Notes under the pieces: generated by a model
The model's database searches: none
Told to the model about the DNA's origin: nothing
What the model saw: the letters and a program-made list of their open reading frames with translations, nothing else
Assembly: GCF_025397915.1 (NCBI RefSeq)
Contig: NZ_JALIDZ010000014.1
Coordinates: 33,494-97,493 of the forward strand
Direction: 5' to 3'
Source: Microbaculum marinisediminis
GTDB lineage: Bacteria > Pseudomonadota > Alphaproteobacteria > Rhizobiales > Tepidamorphaceae
DNA: 64,000 nucleotides
Position numbers and translations under genes: made by a program
Part shown: positions 37,015 to 45,418 of the stretch, piece by piece
Layout: the number at the start of each line of letters is the position of its first letter
Position numbering within the stretch: the first letter of the stretch is position 1

Positions 37015-38198
37015 CGCGCGATCACCTTTCCGGGGGTCTCGTTGCCCGCCCCGCCTGTCGTTTCCGCCCCGGCTGCCGCCTCCAACTCGACCGGCACCCG
37101 GTAGGTGTCCGGCGCGGCGGGGTCGTAGAGCTCGTTTGACCAGAACATCGCGATCATGTCGCCGGACCCGGTATTCGTCAGGTTGTGGGTATGCAAGGTC
37201 GGCATATCGACATAGACGGGTTTTTCGCCGGAGACCCGGAAGCGCATGATCTCCGCGCCGCAGATGCGCCGGATCGCGATCTCCGCCTCGCCAGAGATGA
37301 CGACGAAGCGCTCCACCTTGCGGAAATGGAAGTGCTCGCCGCGGGTGAAGCCCGGGTGCGTGTTGGAATAGTGGACCTGCCCGCCATTGCCCTCGCGGAT
37401 CGCCTCGACCAGCGTGCCGCGCTGGTCGGTGTGCCGCTCGAACGCGACCGGGTAGTGGTCGGGATAGAGATAGCTGCGATAGGTGTTGAACAGGTCGCGG
37501 GCGAAGGGATCGCGCAGATCGGGAATGAAGTGCGCGCGGTAGCCCGAATCCATGTCCTTCAGCGTGTCGAGCAGCGCCGAAACCGTGATCCGGGTCCCTG
37601 ACGGCCGCCACTCTTCCGTGGCCCCCTGCGCGATCAGGTCGCCAATTCCGCAGGCCACCTGATGGGCATGCAGGAACGCGATCTCGTTGTCGACGTCGAC
37701 CTTCGGCTCGCCGCCGGTCGCCAGCAGGTGGCAGAAGGTCGAGACCACCGAGTTGTGGAACGCCCTGCCGCCCTCGCCGAACACGTTCGGCAGGATCATG
37801 TCGGTGAAGGCGCCACCGGACGTCGCCGCCCATCCCGACAGGATCTCCGAGGCCTCGCGCTTCGACCGGCCATAGGTCCCGTGCGTGCCGGTGTCGCGCT
37901 CGGCCAGCGTCGACGACGAATGCAGCACGTGCGGCGTTCCGCCGAGGCGGTCGAGCGCGTCCACGAGCGTCCGGGCGAGCCGCACGTTGGTTTCGCGAAT
38001 CTCCGCGTCCGCGCCGCGATTCATCGCCGCCAGATGCACGACGGCGTCGCAGCCTTCGAGCAGCCCGGCGAGCGACTCAGCGTCGGTCCACGCGGCTTTC
38101 GGCACGCGCACGACCTGTGTTTCCGGCTGTACCGACAGCCAGGCGCGCGCATGCCAGCCGATCAGGCCCTTCGCGCCGGTGATGGCGATCTTTCTCAT
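37011..38198 (-). CDS. capF: Bifunctional UDP-sugar epimerase/reductase CapF (FnlB)
   Basis: Second step toward UDP-L-FucNAc: C3 epimerisation by a cupin and C4 reduction by an SDR domain. The 395-residue protein has N-terminal Rossmann motif ITGAKGLIGWHARAWL, SSTLAERDTGTHGTYGRSKRE with the YxxxK pair, ILPNVFGEGGRAFHNSVVST, and a C-terminal cupin (GFTRGEHFHFRKVERFVVIS, the His metal ligands). It ends on capG. The ATG at 38198 gives MRKIAITGAKG. Its first bases and about 40 bases of upstream DNA recur at 40792-40856. Confidence 0.94.
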   Translation of the reverse strand: MRKIAITGAKGLIGWHARAWLSVQPETQVVRVPKAAWTDAESLAGLLEGCDAVVHLAAMNRGADAEIRETNVRLARTLVDALDRLGGTPHVLHSSSTLAERDTGTHGTYGRSKREASEILSGWAATSGGAFTDMILPNVFGEGGRAFHNSVVSTFCHLLATGGEPKVDVDNEIAFLHAHQVACGIGDLIAQGATEEWRPSGTRITVSALLDTLKDMDSGYRAHFIPDLRDPFARDLFNTYRSYLYPDHYPVAFERHTDQRGTLVEAIREGNGGQVHYSNTHPGFTRGEHFHFRKVERFVVISGEAEIAIRRICGAEIMRFRVSGEKPVYVDMPTLHTHNLTNTGSGDMIAMFWSNELYDPAAPDTYRVPVELEAAAGAETTGGAGNETPGKVIAR

Positions 38199-38236
38199 GG
38201 CGCGAAAAGGACGGCGTGGGCGTCCCAGAGTCAAGA
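38173..38236. repeat. Direct repeat, left copy (capF start and upstream DNA)
   Basis: Aligns to 40792-40856 at an offset of 2619 bases with one single-base gap. Identical blocks are GCGCCGGTGATGGCG, TCTCATGGC and GCGAAAAGGACGGCGTG. The copy includes the capF start codon. The two copies flank the DEAD-box helicase gene in the same orientation. Confidence 0.85.
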
Positions 38237-38271
38237 CGGCGGACCCGGGACGCACGCCCGACGAGCCACAA

Positions 38272-40617
38272 TCAGCGCGGCTTGCCCGGCCCCGACTTCC
38301 GCTTCAGCCCGCCGGCCCCGGACGTCCCGCCGGACACACTGCCCTTGCCACCCTTCGGCCGGAACGCCTTCGCGGCACCGGGCTTGCCACCCGGTTTTCC
38401 GCCCGGTTTGCCACCCGGTTTGCCCCCGGGTTTGCCCCCGGGTTTGCCCCCGGGTTTTCCGGGCCGCTTGCCCGCCGGCTTTCCGGTCGCCTTCCTTCCG
38501 GGCTTCCAGTTCGGATCGAGCGCGGGATTCGGTCCCTTGCGCGCCGGCCGCTCGTCGCCCGAGCGATGTTCCGAATCGTCAACGCGTTTCGGTTTCGGGG
38601 CGCCGTGGTCCTCCTGCGCGCGGTCGTCGCGTTCGCGGGGATCGTAGGGCTTCTTTGCGAACGGCTTCTTCTCGTACGGTTTCTTGTCGAACGGCTTCTT
38701 GTCGAACGGCTTCTTGTCGCTGCGCGGCGGCCGGTCCCAGTAGGGTTTCGTCTCCGCGGAGACGGTCGTCTCATCGGAGAACGGCTTCTCCCCATACGGC
38801 TTCCGATCGCCGTGGGGCTTCCTGTCGCCATACGGCTTCTTGTCGCCGTATGGTTTCTTGTCCCGGGGCGGCTTCCTGTCGCCGTACGGTTTCTTGTCCC
38901 GGGGCGGCCCCTTCCGCGCATAGGGCTTCCGCTCGTCGTCGAAGCGCCCCTCGGACTCGTCCCCGGCCTCAGGCCGCGGTGCGCGAGTCAGGTCCGGCAT
39001 GCCCTCCAGGCGCGCCACGCTGACGTTCCGCTCCAGCGTCATCTCCGGGCCGAGCGCCGCCTCGAAGGCGTCCGCGCTCTCCGCCGCGATCTGGATGTAG
39101 GTCGCCTCGTCCTGCAGCTTGATCCCCCCGACGTCGCGCTTGGTGATCCCGCCGGCACGGCACACCATCGGCAGGATCCAACGCGGCTCGGCGCGCTGCC
39201 GGCGCCCGATCGACAGCGAGAACCACACGCTGTCGTCGAAATCCTCGCGCGGCCGTCTCGGCACCTCCGGTGCCCTCTTTTCCGGCTTTCTCAGGTCCTG
39301 CGGGGCGATTTCGGCCAGTTCCTCCGGGGCCGAGTGACCGGCGCGGCAGCGGCGCAGGAAGGCGGCGGCAACCTGTTCGGCGCCGTGACGCGCCAGCAGG
39401 TCCTGAACCAGCGTCTGCTCCTCCTCCGTCACGGGGTCTGCGAGGGAGGGGTCGGCGAGCAGGCGCTCGTCGTCGCGCCGGCGCACCTCGTCGGCGGTCG
39501 GCGGCTTGCACCAGTCCGCATCGATGCCGCCATTGGCCAGCAGGCGCTCGGCCTGCCGGCGCCGGTTGTTGGGCACGATCAGGACGCTGACGCCCTTGCG
39601 CCCGGCCCGCCCTGTCCGGCCGCTGCGATGTACCATGGTTTCGGCGTTCGTCGGCAGGTCGGCGTGGATGACGAGCTCGAGGTTCGGCAGGTCGATGCCG
39701 CGGGCGGCCACGTCCGTGGCAATGCACACCCGGGCGCGCCCGTCGCGCATGGCCTGCAGCGCGTGCGTCCGCTCGTTCTGGCTCAGTTCGCCCGACAGCG
39801 CCACCACGGCGAACCCGCGGTTGTTGAACCGGGCGGTCAGGTGGGTGACGGTGGCGCGCGTCGCGCAGAACACGATGGCGTTCGTGGCCTCGTGGAAGCG
39901 CAGCACGTTGATGATCGCGTTTTCCTTGTCGTAGGACGCGACCGGATGCACGCGGTATTCGATGTCCAGGTGCTGCGCCTGTTCTTCCGTGGTGGTAACG
40001 CGCACCGCGTCGCGCTGGAATGTCTTGGCCAGTTTGGCGATGGTGTGCGGCACCGTGGCCGAGAACAGCAGCGTGCGCCGTTCCGACGGCGCGGATTCCA
40101 GGATGAACTCGAGGTCCTCGCGGAAGCCGAGATCGAGCATCTCGTCCGCCTCGTCGAGCACCACCGCCCGCAGCGCGGAGGTATCCAGCGAGCCGCGGCG
40201 GATATGGTCGCACAGGCGGCCCGGCGTGCCGACGACGATATGGGCGCCGCGTTCGAGCGCGCGCCGCTCGGTCCGGTAGTCCATGCCGCCGACACAGGAG
40301 GCGAGCCGCGCGCCCGTCTCGCCATAGAGCCATTCGAGCTCGCGCCCCACCTGCATCGCCAGTTCCCGGGTCGGGGCGACGACAAGCGCCAGCGGGGCCT
40401 GCGGCTGGTCGAACCGGTCGGCGTCCTCGAGCAGCGTCGGTGCCAGGGCCAGACCGAACGCGACGGTCTTGCCGGACCCCGTCTGCGCCGAGACCAGCAG
40501 GTCCTCCCCGCTCAGTTCAGGCGCCAGAACGGCCGTCTGCACGGGCGTTAACGCAGTATAGCCGCGCTTTTCGAGCGCAGCGCCGAGCGCCGGAACGACG
40601 CCTTCAAACTCTGTCAT
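38272..40617 (-). CDS. deaD: DEAD-box RNA helicase (CsdA/DbpA-like) with repetitive basic tail
   Basis: ATP-dependent RNA unwinding, likely in ribosome assembly or cold adaptation. The 781-residue protein has Q motif LTPVQTAVLA, motif I AQTGSGKT, PTRELA, GTPGR, DEAD (VVLDEADEMLDLGF), SAT, and the C-terminal helicase motifs IATDVAARGIDLP and HRSGRTGRAGRKG. A DbpA-type RNA-binding domain follows (KRDVGGIKLQDEATYIQIAA). The last 230 residues are disordered and repetitive: KKPYGDRKP-like and KKPFDKKPF units, then seven GKPG units near residues 717-745. The tail is likely an RNA- or ribosome-binding arm. The gene interrupts the capF/capE neighbourhood. Confidence 0.94.
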   Translation of the reverse strand: MTEFEGVVPALGAALEKRGYTALTPVQTAVLAPELSGEDLLVSAQTGSGKTVAFGLALAPTLLEDADRFDQPQAPLALVVAPTRELAMQVGRELEWLYGETGARLASCVGGMDYRTERRALERGAHIVVGTPGRLCDHIRRGSLDTSALRAVVLDEADEMLDLGFREDLEFILESAPSERRTLLFSATVPHTIAKLAKTFQRDAVRVTTTEEQAQHLDIEYRVHPVASYDKENAIINVLRFHEATNAIVFCATRATVTHLTARFNNRGFAVVALSGELSQNERTHALQAMRDGRARVCIATDVAARGIDLPNLELVIHADLPTNAETMVHRSGRTGRAGRKGVSVLIVPNNRRRQAERLLANGGIDADWCKPPTADEVRRRDDERLLADPSLADPVTEEEQTLVQDLLARHGAEQVAAAFLRRCRAGHSAPEELAEIAPQDLRKPEKRAPEVPRRPREDFDDSVWFSLSIGRRQRAEPRWILPMVCRAGGITKRDVGGIKLQDEATYIQIAAESADAFEAALGPEMTLERNVSVARLEGMPDLTRAPRPEAGDESEGRFDDERKPYARKGPPRDKKPYGDRKPPRDKKPYGDKKPYGDRKPHGDRKPYGEKPFSDETTVSAETKPYWDRPPRSDKKPFDKKPFDKKPYEKKPFAKKPYDPRERDDRAQEDHGAPKPKRVDDSEHRSGDERPARKGPNPALDPNWKPGRKATGKPAGKRPGKPGGKPGGKPGGKPGGKPGGKPGGKPGAAKAFRPKGGKGSVSGGTSGAGGLKRKSGPGKPR
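38381..38464. repeat. 12-base tandem repeat inside deaD (seven units, GKPG)
   Basis: Seven 12-base units (GGTTTGCCCCCG and close variants on the plus strand); three central units are identical. They encode the GKPG run in the helicase tail. Near-identical units suggest recent slippage and probable length variation between strains. Confidence 0.85.
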
Positions 40618-40642
40618 GTCGTGTCTTTCGGGATTCCTGTTT

Positions 40643-40681
40643 CAGGCGCCTGCCCGTGGCCAGTCACGGGATAGGCGCCTG
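40643..40681. promoter_or_regulatory. Strong two-part hairpin in the deaD leader
   Basis: Outer stem CAGGCGCC (40643-40650) with GGCGCCTG (40674-40681), then a small internal loop, inner stem CCCGTG (40653-40658) with CACGGG (40665-40670), and six-base loop. It ends 26 bases before the helicase start codon, just upstream of the ribosome site, on the transcribed leader. No T-run follows on either strand, so a simple terminator is less likely than an RNA control element. Confidence 0.6.
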
Positions 40682-40778
40682 TCGCCGCGATCTTGAAGAA
40701 GGCGGATCGATATCGTCCGGCTTAGTTAAGTGTCGGCGCGTTGAATGTACAGAACGACGCGCACCGCCTGCCTCCCGG

Positions 40779-40817
40779 TCAATCGCTGAAAGCGCCGGTG
40801 ATGGCGGTCCGTCTCAT
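40779..40817 (-). pseudogene. Remnant of a capF-like start (12 codons then stop)
   Basis: From the ATG at 40817 the minus strand reads MRRTAITGAFSD and then TGA. The true capF start reads MRKIAITGAKGL, and the DNA shows 14 identical bases across the AITGA codons plus the shared upstream sequence. It appears to be the broken 5' end of a second copy of an SDR gene, cut off after nine codons. Too short to be functional. Confidence 0.65.
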
Positions 40818-40856
40818 GGCGGCGAAAAGGACGGCGTGAGGGGCGCAAAGTCAAGG
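40792..40856. repeat. Direct repeat, right copy
   Basis: Partner of 38173-38236; see that entry for the alignment. On the minus strand both copies contain TTGACT and then CCTTTTCGC just before the ATG, so they may also carry duplicated promoter sequence. Confidence 0.8.
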
Positions 40857-40992
40857 GGCCGCAGCGGGAAATACACGCGATTGGGTCGCCAGCCACCGCT
40901 CTTGGCCCGCGCGCCTCCGGCCCGTCCGTGGCGCCAAGGCACGTGGTGACCGGATCGCGGAAACATGCTAGTAATTAGGCGGTGAAACAGCC

Positions 40993-41790
40993 ATGTCACC
41001 GCAACCCAACACCGGCGAGGAAGCCAAACTGGAGGCGTGGCGGGAGGTTCTGAGCGAGGGCCACCCGTTCCATAAGAACCTGCGCCGCGTGATGCATCTC
41101 CTGCCCGGCACGCCGCGCTGCAAGATCTGTCACAACCCCTTCGGCGGCGTCGGCGGCCGCATCTGCGCCGTGCTCGGTTTCCGTCCGTCCAAGAAGAACC
41201 CCCACATCTGCACCATGTGTTGCGAGAAGATGCCGCTGGGCGGGGCGGAGATCGAGACCGCGATCCTCTTCGCCGACGTTCGCGGCTCGACGGAACTGGC
41301 CGAAAAGCTCGGCCCCGCGCGGTTCGCCGAGATCCTGAACCGGTTCTACGTGACCGCCACCGAGGTGCTGATCCGTCACGACGCGACGGTGGACAAGCTC
41401 ATCGGCGACGAGGTGATGGCGTTCTTCATTCCCGGCTTCTCGGGTCCCGACTTCAAGATAAAGGCGGTCGAGGCCGGCAAGGATCTGCTGCGCGCGCTCG
41501 GCTACGACGGCCGCCATTCCCCGCTGTTGCCCGTGGGGATCGGCATCGACGCCGGCACGGCCTTCGTCGGTAATGTCGGCCGCGAGGATTACTTCGACTT
41601 CACCGCGCTCGGAGATCCGGTCAACACCGCTGCCCGCATCCAGGCGGCCGCCGCACCCGGCGAACTGCTGATCGGCGAAACCGTGTTCCGGGCCGTTGCC
41701 GAACGGTATCCGGGCAGCGAGACGCGACTGATCCGGGTCGCCGGCAAACAGGACCCGCTCTCGGTCCATTCCATGACCCTCGCCGCCTAG
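40993..41790 (+). CDS. Class III adenylate/guanylate cyclase with N-terminal zinc-binding region
   Basis: Soluble 265-residue cyclase. The first 80 residues hold Cys pairs (CKIC at 43-46; CTMCC at 73-77) that probably bind a metal. The catalytic domain has both metal-binding Asp residues (Asp95 in LFADVRGSTELAEKLG and Asp139 in VDKLIGDEVMAFF), and the substrate/transition-state motif TALGDPVNTAARIQ with Asn and Arg. All key residues needed for activity are therefore visible. A single domain without TM or receiver suggests regulation through the Cys region. It lies divergent from deaD and 101 bases upstream of capE. Confidence 0.9.
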   Translation: MSPQPNTGEEAKLEAWREVLSEGHPFHKNLRRVMHLLPGTPRCKICHNPFGGVGGRICAVLGFRPSKKNPHICTMCCEKMPLGGAEIETAILFADVRGSTELAEKLGPARFAEILNRFYVTATEVLIRHDATVDKLIGDEVMAFFIPGFSGPDFKIKAVEAGKDLLRALGYDGRHSPLLPVGIGIDAGTAFVGNVGREDYFDFTALGDPVNTAARIQAAAAPGELLIGETVFRAVAERYPGSETRLIRVAGKQDPLSVHSMTLAA

Positions 41791-41891
41791 GCGGCCGCTC
41801 CCCGTACAGTGGCGCGCCGAGGGCGCGTGAAACCTCTCAATTGCGCCCCGCGTCCGCTTGTGGCACATGAGCAGCCGCACAAGGCGTTGAT

Positions 41892-42902
41892 ATGCAAGGC
41901 AAGACCATCCTCATCACCGGCGGCACCGGCTCCTTCGGCGGGGTCATGGTGCGGCATGCGCTGGCGCAGGGCGCCGGCGAGATCCGCATCCTGTCGCGCG
42001 ACGAGGAGAAGCAGGACGCCATGCGCAACCGGCTGCGCGAGCCGCGGCTGTCGTTCTATATCGGCGACGTGCGCGATCCAGGCAGCGTCGACATGGCGAT
42101 GGCCGGCGCCGACATGGTGTTTCACGCCGCCGCGCTGAAGCAGGTGCCCTCCTGCGAGTTCTTCCCGATGGAAGCCGTCCGCACAAACGTGGTCGGCTCC
42201 TCCAACGTCATCGACGCGGCGATTAAGCATGACGTCGATCGGGTCGTGTGCCTGTCGACCGACAAGGCCGTGCTGCCGATCAACGCCATGGGCATGTCCA
42301 AGGCGATGATGGAGAAGCTCGTCCAGGCTGCCTCGCGCCGCCGCAACGGCGAAGGCACCGTCGTCGCCTGCGTCCGCTACGGCAACGTCATGTACTCGCG
42401 CGGCTCGGTGATCCCGCTGTTCCTGAAGCAGCTCCGCGACGGCGGGCCGATCACCGTCACCAATCCGCAGATGACGCGGTTTTTGCTGCCGCTGATCGAT
42501 TCCGTCGCCCTCGTCGAGCACGCCCTCACCCACGCCGAGCCCGGCGACGTGTTCATCAAGAAGGCGCCGGCCTGCACCATCGGCACGCTGGCCGAGGCGA
42601 TGAAGGCGCTGTTCGAGGCCGACGTCGATATCCGCACCATCGGCGTCCGCCACGGCGAGAAGCTGTTCGAGACGCTGGCGACCGCCGACGAGCTGGCGGG
42701 CGCCGAGGATCAGGGCGACTACTGGCGCATCCGCATGGACGGGCGCGACCTCGACTACGCCTCCTATTTCTCCGAAGGAAACCCGGACGTCGCCGAGATC
42801 GAGGACTACACCTCGCACAACACCGAGCAGCTCGATCTGGAAGGTGTCGTCGACCTTTTGTTGACCCTGCCGGAGATCAGGGCGGAGCTGGGCACGGCCT
42901 AG
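41892..42902 (+). CDS. capE: UDP-GlcNAc 4,6-dehydratase/5-epimerase CapE (FnlA/WbjB)
   Basis: First step of UDP-L-FucNAc synthesis: dehydration of UDP-GlcNAc with C5 (and C3) epimerisation. The 336-residue SDR protein has ITGGTGSFGGVMVRHAL, GDVRDPGSVDMAMAGADMVF, and CLSTDKAVLPINAMGMSKAMM, the active-site segment in which the usual Tyr is Met as in CapE/FlaA1 enzymes. The 4-kb separation and opposite strand relative to capF-capG is unusual because these genes normally lie together. Confidence 0.93.
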   Translation: MQGKTILITGGTGSFGGVMVRHALAQGAGEIRILSRDEEKQDAMRNRLREPRLSFYIGDVRDPGSVDMAMAGADMVFHAAALKQVPSCEFFPMEAVRTNVVGSSNVIDAAIKHDVDRVVCLSTDKAVLPINAMGMSKAMMEKLVQAASRRRNGEGTVVACVRYGNVMYSRGSVIPLFLKQLRDGGPITVTNPQMTRFLLPLIDSVALVEHALTHAEPGDVFIKKAPACTIGTLAEAMKALFEADVDIRTIGVRHGEKLFETLATADELAGAEDQGDYWRIRMDGRDLDYASYFSEGNPDVAEIEDYTSHNTEQLDLEGVVDLLLTLPEIRAELGTA

Positions 42903-42970
42903 GGACTGGACAGCCGGCGTTCCGTCCCCATCTATGGCGGTACCGACCAGTAACACCCCGGAGGTCTTCG

Positions 42971-43879
42971 ATGTCGATCCGCCCCGTCAAGAGCATCCAC
43001 GAGGCAAGCCCGACGATGGAGGGCGCCGGTGTCAAGCTGCACCGCGCCTTCGGCTTCGGCAACACGAGCGAATTCGATCCCTTCCTGCTGTTCGACGATT
43101 TCCGTAACGAACGGCCCGAGGATTACCTCAAGGGCTTTCCCTGGCATCCCCATCGCGGCATCGAGACGATCACCTACGTTCTCTCGGGTTCCGTCGACCA
43201 CGGCGACAGCCTGGGCAACCGGGGCACGCTGGGCGCCGGCGACGTGCAGTGGATGACGGCCGGCAGCGGCATCATGCACCAGGAGATGCCCAAGGGTGAC
43301 GCCAAGGGGCAGATGCACGGCTTCCAGCTCTGGGCCAACCTGCCCTCGTCGCTGAAGATGACCGAGCCGCGCTATCAGGACATCGAATCCGCCGCGATCC
43401 CCGAGATCATCGACGACGACGGCACCATCGTGCGCGTCGTCTGCGGTGACTTCTGGGGCAAGCGCGGCCCCGTCGACGGCATCGCCGCCGATCCGCGCTA
43501 TCTCGACGTGTTCGTGCCCGCCGGCGTCCGCAAGCGGCTTCCGGTGGAAACCTACCGGCAGGCCTTCGCCTACGTGTTCGAGGGCTCGGGCACCTTCCGC
43601 GACGCGTCGAAGCCGTTCGGCGTCCTGACCGAGCGCGGCACGCCCGAAAACGAGGTGCTCATACGCGAGCAGACCGGGAATCGCTCCCTGGTGCTGTTCG
43701 ATTCCGGCGACGAGGTGACCGTCCAGGCCGGCGACGAAGGCATTCGCTTCCTGCTGGTCTCCGGCAAGCCGCTGAAGGAGCCGGTCGCCTGGTACGGGCC
43801 CATCGTCATGAACACCCGCGACGAGCTGCGCCAGGCAGTCTCCGAGCTGAACGACGGGACGTTCATCAAGCACCGCTAG
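42971..43879 (+). CDS. Pirin family protein
   Basis: Bicupin metal-binding protein of the pirin family, 302 residues. The metal site is complete: His residues in FPWHPHRGIETITYVLSGSV and Glu/His in WMTAGSGIMHQEMP. Some bacterial pirins have quercetinase activity or modulate metabolic enzymes, but the role here is unknown. ATG at 42971 was chosen at the family start MSIRPVKSIHEA; the open frame upstream overlaps capE in another frame. It lies 68 bases after capE and converges on the phosphoglycosyltransferase gene. Confidence 0.9.
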   Translation: MSIRPVKSIHEASPTMEGAGVKLHRAFGFGNTSEFDPFLLFDDFRNERPEDYLKGFPWHPHRGIETITYVLSGSVDHGDSLGNRGTLGAGDVQWMTAGSGIMHQEMPKGDAKGQMHGFQLWANLPSSLKMTEPRYQDIESAAIPEIIDDDGTIVRVVCGDFWGKRGPVDGIAADPRYLDVFVPAGVRKRLPVETYRQAFAYVFEGSGTFRDASKPFGVLTERGTPENEVLIREQTGNRSLVLFDSGDEVTVQAGDEGIRFLLVSGKPLKEPVAWYGPIVMNTRDELRQAVSELNDGTFIKHR

Positions 43880-43935
43880 AGGCTTGCAAGGGGCCCGTGT
43901 CGCGCCGCCAGCCGGGCGCCGCCGACCGGGCCCCG

Positions 43936-44529
43936 TCAGCCGAACAGCCCGCGTATCGTCCGGCCGATGATCGCCAGGTCGAGGCCGAAGCTGCGCCGGT
44001 CGAGATAGTCGAGGTAGAGCGCGATCTTCTTCGGCACCACCTCCTCGAGATAGGTTTTCTCCGGATCGGCGGCGCCGGCGAGCACCGCCTCCTCGTCGCG
44101 GAACTCGAGCGTGGCGAGATCGGTGATGCCGGGCCGCACCGCGGTGATCCGCTCGCGTGCCTCGGCGGGATAATGCGCAAACATTCCAGGGACTTCCGGC
44201 CGGGGGCCGACAAACGACATCGCCCCGCGCAGGACGTCCCAGAGCTGCGGCAGCTCGTCAAGCTTGGTGCGGCGCAGGACCGCGCCGACGCGGGTGATGC
44301 GCGGATCGCCGCCCGCTGTGATCTTCGGCCCCGCGACGGGCCGCATGGTGCGGAACTTATGGATGCGGAAGAGCCGCCCCCGCAGCCCGACCCGGTCCTG
44401 GCTGAACAGCACCGGCCGGCCGGAATCGATCAGGATCGCGATCGAGATCGCGGCCAGCACCGGCGACAGCACGATCAGCCCGGCCAGGCTCGCAGCGATA
44501 TCGAAGGCGCGTTTGGTGAAATCCTGCAC
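43936..44529 (-). CDS. PglC/WcaJ-family initiating phosphoglycosyltransferase
   Basis: Transfers a sugar-1-phosphate from a UDP-sugar to undecaprenyl phosphate, the committed step of glycan assembly. The 197-residue protein is the short (PglC-like) monotopic form: membrane hairpin RAFDIAASLAGLIVLSPVLA, then QDRVGLRGRLFRIHKFRTM, RRTKLDELPQLWDVLRGAMS with the Asp-Glu catalytic dyad, and FVGPRPEVPGM. Short forms often use a bacillosamine-like donor. It is the last gene of a leftward operon with the sulfotransferase and DegT aminotransferase genes. Confidence 0.93.
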   Translation of the reverse strand: MQDFTKRAFDIAASLAGLIVLSPVLAAISIAILIDSGRPVLFSQDRVGLRGRLFRIHKFRTMRPVAGPKITAGGDPRITRVGAVLRRTKLDELPQLWDVLRGAMSFVGPRPEVPGMFAHYPAEARERITAVRPGITDLATLEFRDEEAVLAGAADPEKTYLEEVVPKKIALYLDYLDRRSFGLDLAIIGRTIRGLFG

Positions 44530-44538
44530 CGTTTCCCC

Positions 44539-45411
44539 TCAGCCGTAGCCGTATTCGGCGATCAGCGCCTCGACGGCGCGCCGCGTGTCGCCCTCGATCG
44601 CCTCGGGCAGCGCCGATTGGCGATTGCCCGACGCCCTGACGCGCTCGGAGAACACACGCGCCGCCAGCGCGTCGTCGTCAACGCCGAGGAACGACCAGAT
44701 CCGCCGCAGCGCCTCGGGGCCGCCGACGAGTGCCTCGTAGTTGACTGAAATCCCGCGCTCGGGCGGCAGATCCGCGAAAAACCGATCGATCGTGCGCACC
44801 GACGAGAGCCACTGGCGGGCGCAGACGGTCTCCAGGCTCTCGGTTTCGAGATCGGTGCGAATGCCGGGATAGCGCGCGCCCCACATGTGCAGGCCGCGCT
44901 TGTGGCCGAAGCGACCGCTGAGCGCGTTCAGCGCGTACCAGCCCATGTAGCCGAGGTCTGCCGGCCCGAACAGCCGGAGCTTGCGCCGGAGATGGCCGGT
45001 ATCCGGCGGCGCCTTCCAGGCGTCGATGGTCGACGCGATGACGCGGCGCGGATCGCGCGTGATCCGCACGTAGAGCGCGTCCGGCAGCACCGCCTCGACG
45101 AAATCCGGCCTGAGCGCGTTGCCGACGGTCTTTTCCACGACGAACCGCACCTGCGGCCACGACGCGCCGGCATTGCGGCGGGCGATGCCGGTCAGCCGGT
45201 CGCGGATCCGCCGTGCCACGGCCGGGGTCGCGGTGCCCGGCGCGAACGCGTCGTTGGGCCGGCGGTCGTTGCCGATCCGCCAGATGTGGTTGACGTCGAA
45301 GGGAATGGCGGCGATCTGCGGATGCGCCGCGATCAGGTCGCGCAGCATTGAGGTGCCCGAGCGCGCGGCCCCCAGCACGACGACGAAACGGCGATCCGGA
45401 TTGTCCGCCAC
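44539..45411 (-). CDS. Sulfotransferase family protein
   Basis: PAPS-dependent sulfotransferase, about 290 residues. The 5'-phosphosulfate loop VVVLGAARSGTSMLRDLIAA is near the N-terminus and a 3'-phosphate binding region (LYVRITRDPRRVIASTIDAW with Arg and Ser) follows, along with the late segment ISVNYEALVGGPEALRRIW. Placed between an initiating sugar transferase and an amino-sugar enzyme, it probably sulfates the polysaccharide or a lipid carrier; that is inference. The GTG at 45411, seven bases after the aminotransferase stop, is taken as start; a TTG at 45435 is the alternative. Confidence 0.86.
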   Translation of the reverse strand: MADNPDRRFVVVLGAARSGTSMLRDLIAAHPQIAAIPFDVNHIWRIGNDRRPNDAFAPGTATPAVARRIRDRLTGIARRNAGASWPQVRFVVEKTVGNALRPDFVEAVLPDALYVRITRDPRRVIASTIDAWKAPPDTGHLRRKLRLFGPADLGYMGWYALNALSGRFGHKRGLHMWGARYPGIRTDLETESLETVCARQWLSSVRTIDRFFADLPPERGISVNYEALVGGPEALRRIWSFLGVDDDALAARVFSERVRASGNRQSALPEAIEGDTRRAVEALIAEYGYG

Positions 45412-45418
45412 GGCGGCC

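Larger units (their letters stand above)
40618..40992. other. 375-base gap between deaD and the cyclase gene
   Basis: This region holds the deaD leader hairpin (40643-40681), the right copy of the direct repeat with the capF start remnant (40779-40856), and presumably the divergent promoters for deaD and the cyclase. I see no other gene in it. Confidence 0.6.

Noticed and set aside
38381..38464. CRISPR-like array of short repeats
   Set aside because: Units are 12 bases with no spacers and lie in frame in the helicase tail; there are no cas genes.
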